64,000 bases of DNA, from positions 1 through 64,000 of the forward strand of contig JACFMQ010000002.1 of the NCBI GenBank assembly GCA_019455325.1, in the 5' to 3' direction. The number at the start of each line of letters is the position of its first letter. Position 1 is the stretch's first letter. The position numbers were made by a program, and so were the translations under genes. Shown one piece after another: positions 38,089 to 48,317 of this stretch. The notes beneath the pieces were generated by a model that was not told the DNA's origin, did no database searches, and saw only the letters and a program-made list of their open reading frames with translations. The DNA is from Rhodocyclaceae bacterium (GTDB lineage: Bacteria; Pseudomonadota; Gammaproteobacteria; Burkholderiales; Rhodocyclaceae).

Positions 38089-38541
38089 TCAGCCCTGGGT
38101 CTGCTCGCCCTCCGGCCAGTTGCGGATGTAGTTCTTGAGCATCTTGTTCTCGAAGCTCTGCTCTTCGAGCACGGCCTTGGCCACGTCGAGGAAGGAGATC
38201 ACGCCCTGCAGCACGCCCTCATCCATCACCGGCAGGTAGCGCGAGTGTTTTTCGATCATCAGCCGGCGCAGTTCGTCGACCGGCATCGACGGCGGCGCGG
38301 TGACCGGGTCGCGGACCATCACGTCGCCGACGACGATCCCCTCCAGCTTGCCCTGGTGCCGATTGACCGCCTGCAGCACCTCGCGGAAGGTGAGCATGCC
38401 GACCATGGCGCCGCCGTCCATGACCACCAGCGAACCGACGTCGTGTTCGGCCATCGTGCTGATCGCCTCGGCCAGCAGCTTGTCCGGCGTTGCCGTAAAC
38501 AGCGTGGCCCCCTTGAGGCCGAGAATTTCCCGCACTTCCAT
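38089..38541 (-). CDS. CBS domain-pair protein
   Basis: This 150-residue protein is little more than two CBS domains (about 15-65 and 75-130: LAEAISTMAEHDVGSLVVMDGG and MPVDELRRLMIEKHSRYLPVMD within those ranges). CBS pairs usually bind adenine nucleotides such as AMP, ATP or NAD and act as energy sensors. No partner domain is attached. It lies 94 bases upstream of fadD on the same strand, so a shared transcript is possible. Confidence 0.85.
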   Translation of the reverse strand: MEVREILGLKGATLFTATPDKLLAEAISTMAEHDVGSLVVMDGGAMVGMLTFREVLQAVNRHQGKLEGIVVGDVMVRDPVTAPPSMPVDELRRLMIEKHSRYLPVMDEGVLQGVISFLDVAKAVLEEQSFENKMLKNYIRNWPEGEQTQG

Positions 38542-38641
38542 TCTGTATCCCCTGTGACCGGTGTCCGGCGTTATTGGACGGCGTCTTCAAACGACCGTTT
38601 GCCCCGCGATGCTATCCCAAGTATCCAGTTTGCGGAAGAAC

Positions 38642-41600
38642 TTATGCACCAATCCGGAGCATGCTGGCGTCGGCGAAGATCAGCGCCCCGTACACCGGCT
38701 TGCCGGTGAAGATCGCCGCCGCCGCGCGGCAGTAGGCGGCGACCTGCGCGCGGTATTCGTCGAGGCGCGGCGTGTCCGGGCCGGAGCTCTTGTAGTCGAG
38801 CACCCAGAAGGCTTCGTCGTCCTCGACCAGGCGGTCGATGCGGCCGACCGCGCCGTCGGCGCCGGTGATCTCCATCTCGTTCCAGGCGCGCCGGTAGCAG
38901 GCCGGGTCGAAGAAGCGGCGCAGCGCCGGCGCCGCCAGCAGGCGCCCGGCGACGACACCGGCGCGCTTCGCCTCGGCGTCGGCGTAGCCGAGCGCGCGCC
39001 ACCAGCCGTCGTCGGCGCGATTCTCGGTGCGCCGTTCGAGGATCGCATGCACCAGGATGCCGAAGCGCGCGGCGGCGTCCGGCGCCTCGCGCCGTCCGCC
39101 GACCGCGGGGATCGCCGGCGCGCCGGCCGCCGGCGCCGACGCGGCGGCGGGTACGGGCGCCGCCGCCGCGGCCTCCGGCAGTTCGTCGCCCCAGGCGTTT
39201 TCCGCGCCGAGCGTCGCCAGCGCCGCCCGCAGCCGCTCGTAGGCCGTCGTCGCCTCGCCCTGGCGCTCGCCGGCGACGCCGCTGGCGAAGAACAGTTGGC
39301 GCGCGCGCGTGATCGCCACGTAGAGCAGGTTCAGCTCCTCGCGCGCGGCGGCCGCGGCCTCGCGCTCGAACAGCGCGGTACGCGCCGCGCCGCGCGCCTC
39401 CTTGCGGCCGACGAAGGAGAAATGCGTCGGCCGCGGCGCCTCCGGCGGCCAGTCGACGAGCGCGTCCCAGGCCCGGTCGGCGGGCGGCGCGGCGTTCGCG
39501 TCGAGCAGCCAGACGAGCGGCGCCTCCAGCCCCTTGGCACCGTGGATGGTCATGATGCGCACGCGGCCGTCGGCGGCGACCGCCTCGTCGGCGGCGAGTT
39601 CGCCCTCGTTCGGCGCGTCGTCGCCGGCGACGCGGGCGAGCGCGCGCAGTTCGTCGATGAAGCGCGGCAGGCTCGGGTAGCGGCCACCGTCGAGGTCGAG
39701 CGCGAGCAGCAGCAGCGCCTCCAGATTGGCCAGCGCCGCGCCGCGCCGCGCCTCGGGCACGGCCAGCCGGTAGCGGGCGAGCACTTCGCCCTCGGCGTAG
39801 ATGCGGTCGAGCAGGTCGTGTGCCGGCAGGCGCGCGGCGGCCGGCAGCCAGGCGTCGAGCAGGCGCGCCGCGCGGCGCAGCGCGGCGCTGCCGCCGCCCT
39901 CGCCGGCCAGCGCCGCCAGCCGCGCCCGCCAGCCGGTTTCGCTGCGCGCCGCCAGCGCCAGCAGGTCGTCGTCGGCACAGGCGAAGAGCGGCGACTTCAG
40001 CGCGTGCGCGAGCTTCAGGTCGGCGGCCGGCGTCACCAGGAATTCGAGCAGCGCGACGAGGTCGGTCACTTCCAGCGAGCCGAGCAGGCCGCCGCGCGAG
40101 GCCGCGACGAACGGGATGCCGGCGGCGGCGAGCGCCTGCTCGACCGGCTTGATGCGGGCGCGCGTGCGCACCAGCAGCAACACGTCGCCCGGACGCAGCG
40201 GCCGCTCGTCCTGCCCGTCGCGCACCAGCGTGCGCCCGAGCAGGCGGCCGAGGCGTTCGGCGAGCTGCTCGGCCTCGCGCTGGCGGCGGCGGTCGACGGC
40301 CTCGGTCGCCGGTTCGCGCAGCGGGTCGCGCAGCCGGCCCGTGTCCGGCTCTGCGGCCGGCATCTCGCCTTCGTCGTCCTCGTCGCCGGCGCACAGCGGC
40401 AGCAGCTCGACGCGCCCGGGCAGGCCGGCGGCGAGCGAGCGCTGCGCCCGGAACGGCTGGAAACCGGGCTCGGCGCCGAACAGCGCGTTGACCGCGTCGA
40501 CGATCGCCGGTGCGTTGCGCCGCGTCGCGTCCTGCGTCAGGCGCGCGGCGGCGAAGCGTTCGCCGAGGAAGTCGGCGGCGCAGGCGAACAGGCGCGGCTC
40601 GGCGCGGCGGAAGCGGTAGATCGACTGCTTCGGGTCGCCGACGAGGAACACCGACGGCCGCGCCGCGTCGTCGTAGGCAGCCAGCCAGGCGAGCAGGATC
40701 TGCCACTGCAGCGGGTTGGTGTCCTGGAACTCGTCGAGCAGCACGTGCCGGTAGCGCGCGTCGAGCCGCGCCTGCACGAAGGCGGCGCTGGCCTCGTCGG
40801 CGAGCAGTTGCAGCACGCGCCATTCGGCGTCGACGAAGTCGATCTGCCGGCGCTCGGCCTTGAAGGCGTCGAGGTGCGCGAGAAAGGCGTGGAGCACGGC
40901 GAGCGCGTCGCGGTTGAAGGCGAGGTTGCGCTCTTCCTGCTGCCGCGCCAGGCAGTCGAGCAGACGGCCGCCGAGCGTCGCGTGCAGGTCGAGGAAGCGC
41001 GCCGCGCCGTCGGCGCCGAAGCGCTTGTCGAGCGCCTTCGACGGTTTTCGCGCGCGCAGCGTGCCGGCGGCCGTGAGGAGGACGCCGGCCAGCGCCGCGA
41101 AACGCGTCTCCGTCGGCGCCTCGCCGTCCAGCGCCGCCGCCAGCGGCGCGGCGAGGCGGCGATCGCCGTCGAGTTCGCTCGCTTCGAGAAAACCGAGGTA
41201 GGCGTGGAAGTCCGCCGCCCAGCCGGGCGCGAAGAAGGCGGCGAGCGCCTCCCCTTCCTCGCCGGCGCCGGACAGCGCGGCGAGCGCCCCGGCCGCCGTC
41301 GCCGCCGGGTCCGCCGCGTCGCCGGCGTAGGCCAGCCACTCGGCGCGCCGCGCCATGCCGCGCGCGAGCAGCGTGCGCGTGGCGGAAAGGCCGATGTCCG
41401 CGAGCAGGCGGACGAAGGCCTGCGCCGCATCGCTCTCCGGATCGCGCCGCAGGCGGCGGGCGAAGCCCTGCCAGAGTTCCTCGAAGCGGCGTTCGCCGTC
41501 GTCGGCGAGCGTCGCGCCGGCGAGGCCGGCCGCCAGCGGTGCGACGGCGACGAGCTGCAGGAACCAACCGTGGAAGGTGTTCACGGCGAGCCCCGGCTGC

Positions 41601-41938
41601 GCGCCGGTGACGCGCTCGTAGAGGCCGCGCGCGCGGCGCAGCGTGTCGGCGTCGTCGCCGGCGCCGCGCTCGGCGAGGAAGGCGCGGGCCGCGTCGTCGG
41701 GCGCCGTGGCGAGCAGGCGCAGCCAGTCGACGACGCGCGCCTCGATCTCGGCGGCCGCCTTGCGCGTGAAGGTGATGGCGAGAATCTCGGCCGGCTGCGC
41801 GCCGGCGAGCAGCAGGCGGACGATGCGCGCGGCGAGCAGCCAGGTCTTGCCGCTGCCGGCGCAGGCCTCGACGACCGCGCTACGCGCCGGGTCGAGCGCC
41901 GCCGCGTAGTCCATGCGCCCGGCCTCAGTCGACGACAT
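38642..41938 (-). CDS. addA: AddA-like UvrD/RecB-family helicase-nuclease
   Basis: This 1,098-residue protein has UvrD-type helicase motifs: Walker A EACAGSGKTW (24-33), ITFTRKAAAEIEARV, Walker B LLDEFQDTN, GDPKQSIYRFRRAEP, and motif VI LLYVAITRAR. The C-terminal RecB-like PD-(D/E)XK nuclease has GRIDRLVEDD and VLDYKSS. With AddB it should process double-strand DNA ends for RecA. I chose ATG at 41938 (GGAGGG upstream), overlapping addB by 14 bases; a second Met eight codons later is possible. Long plus-strand frames here are shadows. Confidence 0.9.
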   Translation of the reverse strand: MSSTEAGRMDYAAALDPARSAVVEACAGSGKTWLLAARIVRLLLAGAQPAEILAITFTRKAAAEIEARVVDWLRLLATAPDDAARAFLAERGAGDDADTLRRARGLYERVTGAQPGLAVNTFHGWFLQLVAVAPLAAGLAGATLADDGERRFEELWQGFARRLRRDPESDAAQAFVRLLADIGLSATRTLLARGMARRAEWLAYAGDAADPAATAAGALAALSGAGEEGEALAAFFAPGWAADFHAYLGFLEASELDGDRRLAAPLAAALDGEAPTETRFAALAGVLLTAAGTLRARKPSKALDKRFGADGAARFLDLHATLGGRLLDCLARQQEERNLAFNRDALAVLHAFLAHLDAFKAERRQIDFVDAEWRVLQLLADEASAAFVQARLDARYRHVLLDEFQDTNPLQWQILLAWLAAYDDAARPSVFLVGDPKQSIYRFRRAEPRLFACAADFLGERFAAARLTQDATRRNAPAIVDAVNALFGAEPGFQPFRAQRSLAAGLPGRVELLPLCAGDEDDEGEMPAAEPDTGRLRDPLREPATEAVDRRRQREAEQLAERLGRLLGRTLVRDGQDERPLRPGDVLLLVRTRARIKPVEQALAAAGIPFVAASRGGLLGSLEVTDLVALLEFLVTPAADLKLAHALKSPLFACADDDLLALAARSETGWRARLAALAGEGGGSAALRRAARLLDAWLPAAARLPAHDLLDRIYAEGEVLARYRLAVPEARRGAALANLEALLLLALDLDGGRYPSLPRFIDELRALARVAGDDAPNEGELAADEAVAADGRVRIMTIHGAKGLEAPLVWLLDANAAPPADRAWDALVDWPPEAPRPTHFSFVGRKEARGAARTALFEREAAAAAREELNLLYVAITRARQLFFASGVAGERQGEATTAYERLRAALATLGAENAWGDELPEAAAAAPVPAAASAPAAGAPAIPAVGGRREAPDAAARFGILVHAILERRTENRADDGWWRALGYADAEAKRAGVVAGRLLAAPALRRFFDPACYRRAWNEMEITGADGAVGRIDRLVEDDEAFWVLDYKSSGPDTPRLDEYRAQVAAYCRAAAAIFTGKPVYGALIFADASMLRIGA

Positions 41939-44678
41939 GATCCCTCCGGCACAGGCCGCGCGCCTCGCACCAGGCGCAGACGCGGTCGACGCCGTGCGCC
42001 GGCAGCGGCACGCCGGCGCGCAGCGCGTCCATCGCCGCGACGAAGCGCGCGCCCTGCGCGGCGGCCGCGGCGGCGAGGTCGTCGGCGCAGCGCACGGACT
42101 CGACGCGCTCGTCGTCGAGCGCGACATAGGCCGCCTCCACCGCACCCTCGCGGAGCAGTGCGTAGGCCGGCAACTGCAGGTCGTCGGCGATCGTCTTGCG
42201 CAGCTCACTCGCCTTCTTCGTCTTGTAGTCGAGCAGCGCCTCGCCGTCGGGGCCGGCATCGACCCGGTCGATTCGGCCGTGCAGCTCGACCGTCGCGCCG
42301 CCGGCCAGCGGCAGCGTTCTGGCGGCGCTCGCCTCGGCCGCCTGCCAGCGCCAGCCGGCGGCCTCGCGCTGGCGCTGCCAGGCGATGTACGCCGGCATCC
42401 GGCGCTGCCAGCGCAGCCGCCAGCCGAGCGCCAGCCAGTTGTCGGCCTCGGCGGCGGCGAAGACGCGCTCGACGGTTTCGCCGAGCGCCGCCAGCGCCGC
42501 CGCGTCGTCGAGCGCGGCGAGGCTCGGGTGCGCGGCGTGGAAGCGTTCGAGCGAGCGGTGCACCAGTTCGCCGTAGTCGCGCTTCTCCATGGCCTCGGCG
42601 ACCTCGTCGAGTTCGTTCAGGCGCAGCACGTGGCGGGCGAAGAACTGGTACGGGCAGGCGACCAGCGAAGCGAGGCCGCTGACCGGCACGCGCACCGGCG
42701 CCAGCGCCGCCGGCACGCTCGGCGCCGCGCGCCGCGGCGGCGCCGGCACGGCGTCGACGGGCGGCGGCGATGCCGGGAAGGGCAGCGGCGGCCGCAGCAG
42801 GTCGTCGCCCCAGGCCAGGCGGTGCAGCGTCGCCAGCAGGTCGAACTCGGGCGCCAGCAGCTTCGCTTCGCCGTCCTCCTCACGCCGCCAGGTGACGACG
42901 ACGCGCGGCACCGTCGCCAGCAGCAGTTCGAGGTCGCGGCGCAGCGCGCGCTCGGCGTCCTCGCGCGTCGGCAGGCCGAGGTCGCGGCGCACCGCCTGGT
43001 TGAAGAAGGCGCCGCCGGCGACGGCGGCGAGCTGTCCGGCGTCGGCGCCGATCACCAGCGCCGCCTCGAAACGGCGCAGGCGCGCGTCGTGGCGCGGCAG
43101 CATGACCACCGGGCTGTCGATGCTGCGGTCGCGGAAGGCGCCGACCTCCAGCTCGCGGTCGAGCCAGTCGCGCCAGGCGGAGAACGGGAAGGCCGCGTCG
43201 CTGCCGGCAAGCTCCGCCTGGCGCTGCGCGAGCAGTTCGAGCAGTTCGCCGCCGGCAGCATCGGCGGCGAGCGAATCCTCGGCGCCGACCGCCTGCAGCG
43301 CGCGCGCCAGCCGGTCGAGCCAGCGCGGCAGCGGCACCGGCTTGCCGCCGAGGATGCGCAGCGCCACCTCCAGCCGATCGAGCAGGCCGCCGGCGCAGGC
43401 GCGGACCTTGTCGTCCTGCGCCTCGCCGCCGCGCGGCGCCGCCAGCGCGTCGCGGAAGGCGGCGATGCCGGCGCGCGCGCCGGCGGCGCGGATCGCCCGC
43501 TCCAGCGACAGCACGGCCGCCGCGCGCGCCGGCGCGGGCACGTCGGCGAAGAGGTGCGGCGACTTGCACAGGTCGAGCAGGTCGAGGTGGTAGGCGCCGC
43601 TCGCCGCGGTTTCGAGCAGCGCGTCGACGGTCGCCGCGGCGCGCGTCGTGGACAGCTTCCAGCCGGTCTCGTCGGCGGCGAGCACACCGTAGCGTTCGAG
43701 CAGCGCGCGCAGCCGGCGCGCCGTCAGCCGGTCCTCGGCGACCAGCGCGATGCGCCGCAGCCCCTCGCCGAGCCAGGCGAAGACCTGCGCGGCGGCAGCC
43801 TCGGCCTCCTGCTCGCGGCCGCCGGCGGCGAGCAGCGACAGACGGCCGGCCAGCGGCGAAACGGGCAGCTCCCGGGCCAGCAGGCGCGCGCGTTCGAGCA
43901 GCGGCGGCGTGCCGGCGTCGACCGTTTCCGGCCAGGCCGCGGCGAGCGCGACGGCGATCGGCGTCGCCGCCGCGGCACGCGGCGACGGTGCGCAGACGGT
44001 GACCGGCTGCCGCGCCGCGTAACGCTCGACGAAGGCCAGCTCGGCCGGCGCCAGCCGTTCGTCGGCCAGCCCGTCGAGCAGCAGGAAGAGCGGCCGCGAC
44101 GCCGTTTCGGCGAGCCGCGCCAGGCGCAGGCGGTAGACCGAAGGCGCGTCGGGACGGCCGCTGGCGGCGAGCGCCCGCCACATCTCATGCACCACGCGCG
44201 CCTCGAAGGCGAGCGGCGCCGAGGCGCGCAGCGCATAGGCGTGCTCCAGTTGCGCGCGCAGCGCCGCCTCGTCGTCGGGCAGCGCGACGGCGGCGGCGGA
44301 GAGTTCATCGGAAAGGGTCGCCAGTTCGTCGGCGATGCCCCACAGCGCGGTCTCGTCGAACCAGCCGCGCGCAGCCAGCGCCGAATGCAGCAGAACCCGC
44401 CGCTCGCTGTCCGGCAGCGGCGACGGCACGTCGGCGAGCGGCGCGCCGTTCGCCCAGCGGCGCAGCGTGTCGAACTGCGGCAGCAGCAGCGGCCGGCCAG
44501 CGGCGCGGGCGAGCGCGGCGCGCAGCTCGGCGGCGAGCGGCAGCGAGGAGACGAGGACGAGGCGGCGGGAAAGATCGGGCAGGTCGGCGGCGGCGTCGCG
44601 CAGCAGCAGACCGGCGGCGGCGTCGAGGAAGCCTTCGCCCGGCGGCAGGGCGTGTACCGGGGGCGCCGGGCGCGTCAT
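41925..44678 (-). CDS. AddB-like PD-(D/E)XK exonuclease subunit
   Basis: This 917-residue protein has a poorly conserved N-terminal helicase-like fold and a clear C-terminal nuclease with HGRIDRVDAG and LLDYKTKK. ACPYQFFARHVL plus the C-terminal CAWCEARGLC supply four cysteines spaced like the 4Fe-4S staple of AddB nucleases. It matches the AddB-like 'probable DNA repair protein' group paired with AddA in betaproteobacteria. No Walker A is evident, as in proteobacterial AddB. It overlaps addA and follows fdxA by seven bases. Confidence 0.85.
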   Translation of the reverse strand: MTRPAPPVHALPPGEGFLDAAAGLLLRDAAADLPDLSRRLVLVSSLPLAAELRAALARAAGRPLLLPQFDTLRRWANGAPLADVPSPLPDSERRVLLHSALAARGWFDETALWGIADELATLSDELSAAAVALPDDEAALRAQLEHAYALRASAPLAFEARVVHEMWRALAASGRPDAPSVYRLRLARLAETASRPLFLLLDGLADERLAPAELAFVERYAARQPVTVCAPSPRAAAATPIAVALAAAWPETVDAGTPPLLERARLLARELPVSPLAGRLSLLAAGGREQEAEAAAAQVFAWLGEGLRRIALVAEDRLTARRLRALLERYGVLAADETGWKLSTTRAAATVDALLETAASGAYHLDLLDLCKSPHLFADVPAPARAAAVLSLERAIRAAGARAGIAAFRDALAAPRGGEAQDDKVRACAGGLLDRLEVALRILGGKPVPLPRWLDRLARALQAVGAEDSLAADAAGGELLELLAQRQAELAGSDAAFPFSAWRDWLDRELEVGAFRDRSIDSPVVMLPRHDARLRRFEAALVIGADAGQLAAVAGGAFFNQAVRRDLGLPTREDAERALRRDLELLLATVPRVVVTWRREEDGEAKLLAPEFDLLATLHRLAWGDDLLRPPLPFPASPPPVDAVPAPPRRAAPSVPAALAPVRVPVSGLASLVACPYQFFARHVLRLNELDEVAEAMEKRDYGELVHRSLERFHAAHPSLAALDDAAALAALGETVERVFAAAEADNWLALGWRLRWQRRMPAYIAWQRQREAAGWRWQAAEASAARTLPLAGGATVELHGRIDRVDAGPDGEALLDYKTKKASELRKTIADDLQLPAYALLREGAVEAAYVALDDERVESVRCADDLAAAAAAQGARFVAAMDALRAGVPLPAHGVDRVCAWCEARGLCRRDHVVD

Positions 44679-44685
44679 CGGCGGA

Positions 44686-45009
44686 TCAGCGCTGGAGGTC
44701 CTTCAGCTTGCCGGGGACGCCGTTCTCGGCGTCGGCGTCCGGCAGCGCGTCCTTGCGCTCGGCGATCAGCGGCCAGACCTTGGCCAGCTCGGCGTTGAGC
44801 GGCGTGAAGCCCTGCTGGTCGTCCGGCACGTCGTCCTCGGCGAAGATCGCCTCGGCCGGGCATTCCGGCACGCAGAGCGTGCAGTCGATGCATTCCTCGG
44901 GGTCGATCACCAGCATGTTCGGCCCCTCGCGGAAGGCGTCCACCGGGCAGACGTCGACGCAGTCGGTGTATTTGCACTTGATGCAGTTTTCGGTGACGAC
45001 GTAGGTCAT
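44686..45009 (-). CDS. fdxA: Ferredoxin FdxA, 7Fe-8S type
   Basis: This 107-residue ferredoxin carries two cluster motifs: [14 protein letters not shown] (3Fe-4S/4Fe-4S, the second position extended) and [12 protein letters not shown] (4Fe-4S). Length and the acidic C-terminal extension match the FdxA family. Its electron partners are unknown. It lies seven bases before the AddB-like gene, which carries an Fe-S staple; whether that is functional is untested. Confidence 0.92.
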   Translation of the reverse strand: MTYVVTENCIKCKYTDCVDVCPVDAFREGPNMLVIDPEECIDCTLCVPECPAEAIFAEDDVPDDQQGFTPLNAELAKVWPLIAERKDALPDADAENGVPGKLKDLQR

Positions 45010-45059
45010 GCGCGCGCTCTCCGGCCAGTAGGGGAACTATAGCGCATCCGCCGGGCGGG

Positions 45060-45767
45060 TCAGGCGGTGCCCGGGGCCGGCCGCCGGACGGCGGCTTCCA
45101 GTCGCGCCTTCTCCGCCAGCACCTTGGTCGCGTAGCGCCGGTCGGGATCGTCGGCGGCGCCGGCGAACTGCTGCAGCCCGGCGACCAGCCCGCCGTTGCG
45201 GACGATCGACTCCCTCAGGATACGCGTGCCGATCTGCACGTTGAGCACCGGATCGAAGAAGGACAGGCCGTCGGCATCCTCCGGCAGCTTGTCCCGGTGC
45301 CAGCGCGGCACCACCTGCATCAGCCCCTGCGCGCCGACCACGCTCTCGGAGAAGGGATTGAAGCGCGACTCGATGGCGATCACCGCCACCACCAGCAGCG
45401 GATCGACGTGCAGCGCCTGCGCCGAGGACTCGGCGGCGGCGAAGATCGGTTCCAGGGCGTCGCCGGAGACGCGGTAGCGGCGGGAGACGAATTCCAGCGC
45501 GCTGCGCATCTGCGGCGTCAGCGGGTCGGCGGCGGCGTCCTCGACGACGGCGACCGGCGCGCCGACATCGGCGTCGGCAAGCGCATCGGTCAGGACGAGG
45601 CGCTGCAGATGCTCCATCAGCACCCCGTCGCCATGATGCGATTCGGCCAGCGTGGTCAACAGGACGAGGCCGGCCGCCATGAGCAGCGTCCGGCACACCC
45701 GGAACAGGCCGACGACGAACGCCGGCCCGCGCGGGCGATCGGATTTGAGGGCGAGCGTTGCGGACAT
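45060..45767 (-). CDS. Lytic transglycosylase (SLT family)
   Basis: This 235-residue protein has an N-terminal hydrophobic anchor or signal (about 17-42) and a C-terminal SLT domain with catalytic Glu in VIAIESRFNPFSESVVGAQGL-type sequence (about residues 132-152) and GLMQVVP. It should cleave peptidoglycan in the periplasm. Start is ATG at 45767 with AAAGGAGAG upstream; the longer open frame is unsupported. A good minus-strand promoter lies about 160 bases upstream. Confidence 0.88.
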   Translation of the reverse strand: MSATLALKSDRPRGPAFVVGLFRVCRTLLMAAGLVLLTTLAESHHGDGVLMEHLQRLVLTDALADADVGAPVAVVEDAAADPLTPQMRSALEFVSRRYRVSGDALEPIFAAAESSAQALHVDPLLVVAVIAIESRFNPFSESVVGAQGLMQVVPRWHRDKLPEDADGLSFFDPVLNVQIGTRILRESIVRNGGLVAGLQQFAGAADDPDRRYATKVLAEKARLEAAVRRPAPGTA

Positions 45768-46183
45768 GCTTCTCTCCTTTGCTGTGCCGCCGGAAAAAGT
45801 CACGGGCGGCAAACGGTTGTACGAAACGGCGCAGCGGGAAGGGGACGGGAGACGCCCCGAGGGGCGGGGAATTCGGCGGAAACGGAAGTTCCGGCATCGG
45901 CTGCTGCGCCGCAGCAGGGGGCGCATAGTATTGATTCGACGCGACTTTGTCAAATATTCCGAGGGAATCGGATGGCATCGTACGGCAGCGCAGCAAGGCC
46001 ACGGAAGGCGAAAACCGGCGCTCCGCGGGCGTTTCCGGCGGGCCGGAACGGCCGGTCGGCGCCGCCGTTCTCGCCTTCCCATGCCCGGCGTTTTTCGTTA
46101 GCATTCCTCCGTCAGACAGATGCCGATCCGGATTCCCCGCCCGGCACCCACTCTCTCCCCTTCGATTTGAACGAGGCTTTTCG
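45768..46183. other. Divergent intergenic region between transglycosylase and trxA
   Basis: No gene is supported in these 416 bases; the open frames that cross it lack ribosome sites and recognisable domains. It holds a strong minus-strand promoter (45925-45953) and should hold the trxA promoter on the plus strand, probably also in the AT-rich patch near 45,940-45,965. Confidence 0.5.
45925..45953 (-). promoter_or_regulatory. Sigma-70 promoter of the lytic transglycosylase gene
   Basis: On the minus strand, a perfect -35 TTGACA (45953-45948) and -10 TACTAT (45930-45925) are separated by 17 bases. It points toward the transglycosylase, leaving a 5' leader of about 150 bases. Confidence 0.7.
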
Positions 46184-46510
46184 ATGAGCGAACACATCCT
46201 TTACGTCACCGACGACAACTTCGCGGCCGAGGTGCTGCAATCACCGCAGCCGGTCCTGGTGGACTACTGGGCCGAATGGTGCGGCCCGTGCAAGATGATC
46301 GCGCCGATCCTCGACGAAGTGGCCAGGGAATACGCCGGCAAGCTGAAGGTGGCCAAGCTCAACATCGACGACAACCAGAAGACGCCGGCGCAGTACGGCA
46401 TCCGCGGCATTCCGACGCTGATGCTGTTCAAGGGCGGCAACATCGAGGCGACCAAGGTCGGCGCGCTCTCCAAGGGCCAGCTCATCGCCTTCATTGACAG
46501 CAATCTCTAA
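46184..46510 (+). CDS. trxA: Thioredoxin 1
   Basis: This 108-residue disulfide reductase has the active site [13 protein letters not shown] (redox CGPC), and the cis-proline in RGIPTLMLF. Length is typical of TrxA. ATG at 46184 follows a weak ACGAGG site. It lies upstream of rho on the same strand, the common trxA-rho order of proteobacteria. Confidence 0.96.
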   Translation: MSEHILYVTDDNFAAEVLQSPQPVLVDYWAEWCGPCKMIAPILDEVAREYAGKLKVAKLNIDDNQKTPAQYGIRGIPTLMLFKGGNIEATKVGALSKGQLIAFIDSNL

Positions 46511-46527
46511 TCCCGCTAGTCTCGCCC

Positions 46528-46591
46528 CCTGAAAGCCCCGCACGGCGAAGGCAGAGCGACAAGAACGCCGTTCCCGCCCCGGGCTTTCAGG
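46528..46591 (+). promoter_or_regulatory. Structured leader between trxA and rho
   Basis: CCTGAAAGCCC (46528-46538) is an exact 11-base complement of GGGCTTTCAGG (46581-46591). Inside, CGGCG (46543-46547) pairs with CGCCG (46566-46570). It begins 17 bases after the trxA stop and ends 95 bases before the rho ATG. It has no U-tract. rho is autoregulated through its leader in E. coli; a similar role here is inference. Confidence 0.5.
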
Positions 46592-46686
46592 TGCCGTCTC
46601 CGTAGCCGCAACCTCCTGATCCCAAGTCTCCCGATCTTCGCCGCAGCCGTTCGCGCTGCGCCATTGCCACACATCCATTCGCCCTT

Positions 46687-47949
<1,263 letters not shown>

Positions 47950-48042
47950 GTCTGGACTTCACGAAAGAATTCAGGGATAATCGCGCGCTTTGCCGGGGCC
48001 GGTCACAACCGCCGGCCGATAGAGACCCGAAAGGAAAACCCC

Positions 48043-48258
48043 ATGAAAGCCGGTATCCATCCCGATTACGCAGAGATCCAGGTGACCTGCTCCTGCGGCA
48101 ACGTCTTCCAGACCAAGTCGACCATGAAGAAGCCGCTGCACATCGAAGTGTGCTCGGCCTGCCACCCGTTCTACACCGGCAAGCAGAAGATCGTCGACAC
48201 CGCCGGCCGCGTCGAGAAGTTCAACCAGAAGTTCGGCAACCTGCGCAAGTCGGCCTGA
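48043..48258 (+). CDS. rpmE: 50S ribosomal protein L31 (bL31), zinc-binding type
   Basis: This 71-residue ribosomal protein has the zinc ligands CSCG and [13 protein letters not shown], so it is the C-plus form, which in many bacteria is replaced by a C-minus paralogue under zinc starvation. AAAGGAAAA upstream of the ATG supports the start. The rho-rpmE order is usual. A terminator follows. Confidence 0.97.
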   Translation: MKAGIHPDYAEIQVTCSCGNVFQTKSTMKKPLHIEVCSACHPFYTGKQKIVDTAGRVEKFNQKFGNLRKSA

Positions 48259-48277
48259 TCGCGCCGAACGCAGGCAG

Positions 48278-48302
48278 AAAGGCAGCCGCGGGCTGCCTTT
48301 TT
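48278..48302 (+). terminator. Rho-independent terminator after rpmE
   Basis: AAAGGCAGCC (48278-48287) and GGCTGCCTTT (48291-48300) form a 10-base-pair stem with a GCG loop and a run of five T on the plus strand. It lies 20 bases after the rpmE stop. Confidence 0.9.
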
Positions 48303-48317
48303 CGTTTGTCCTGAACG

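Noticed and set aside
38561..44798. Very long plus-strand frames opposite addA and addB (1,373 and 961 codons)
   Set aside because: Arg/Ala/Gln-rich mirror frames of two well-supported helicase-nuclease genes.
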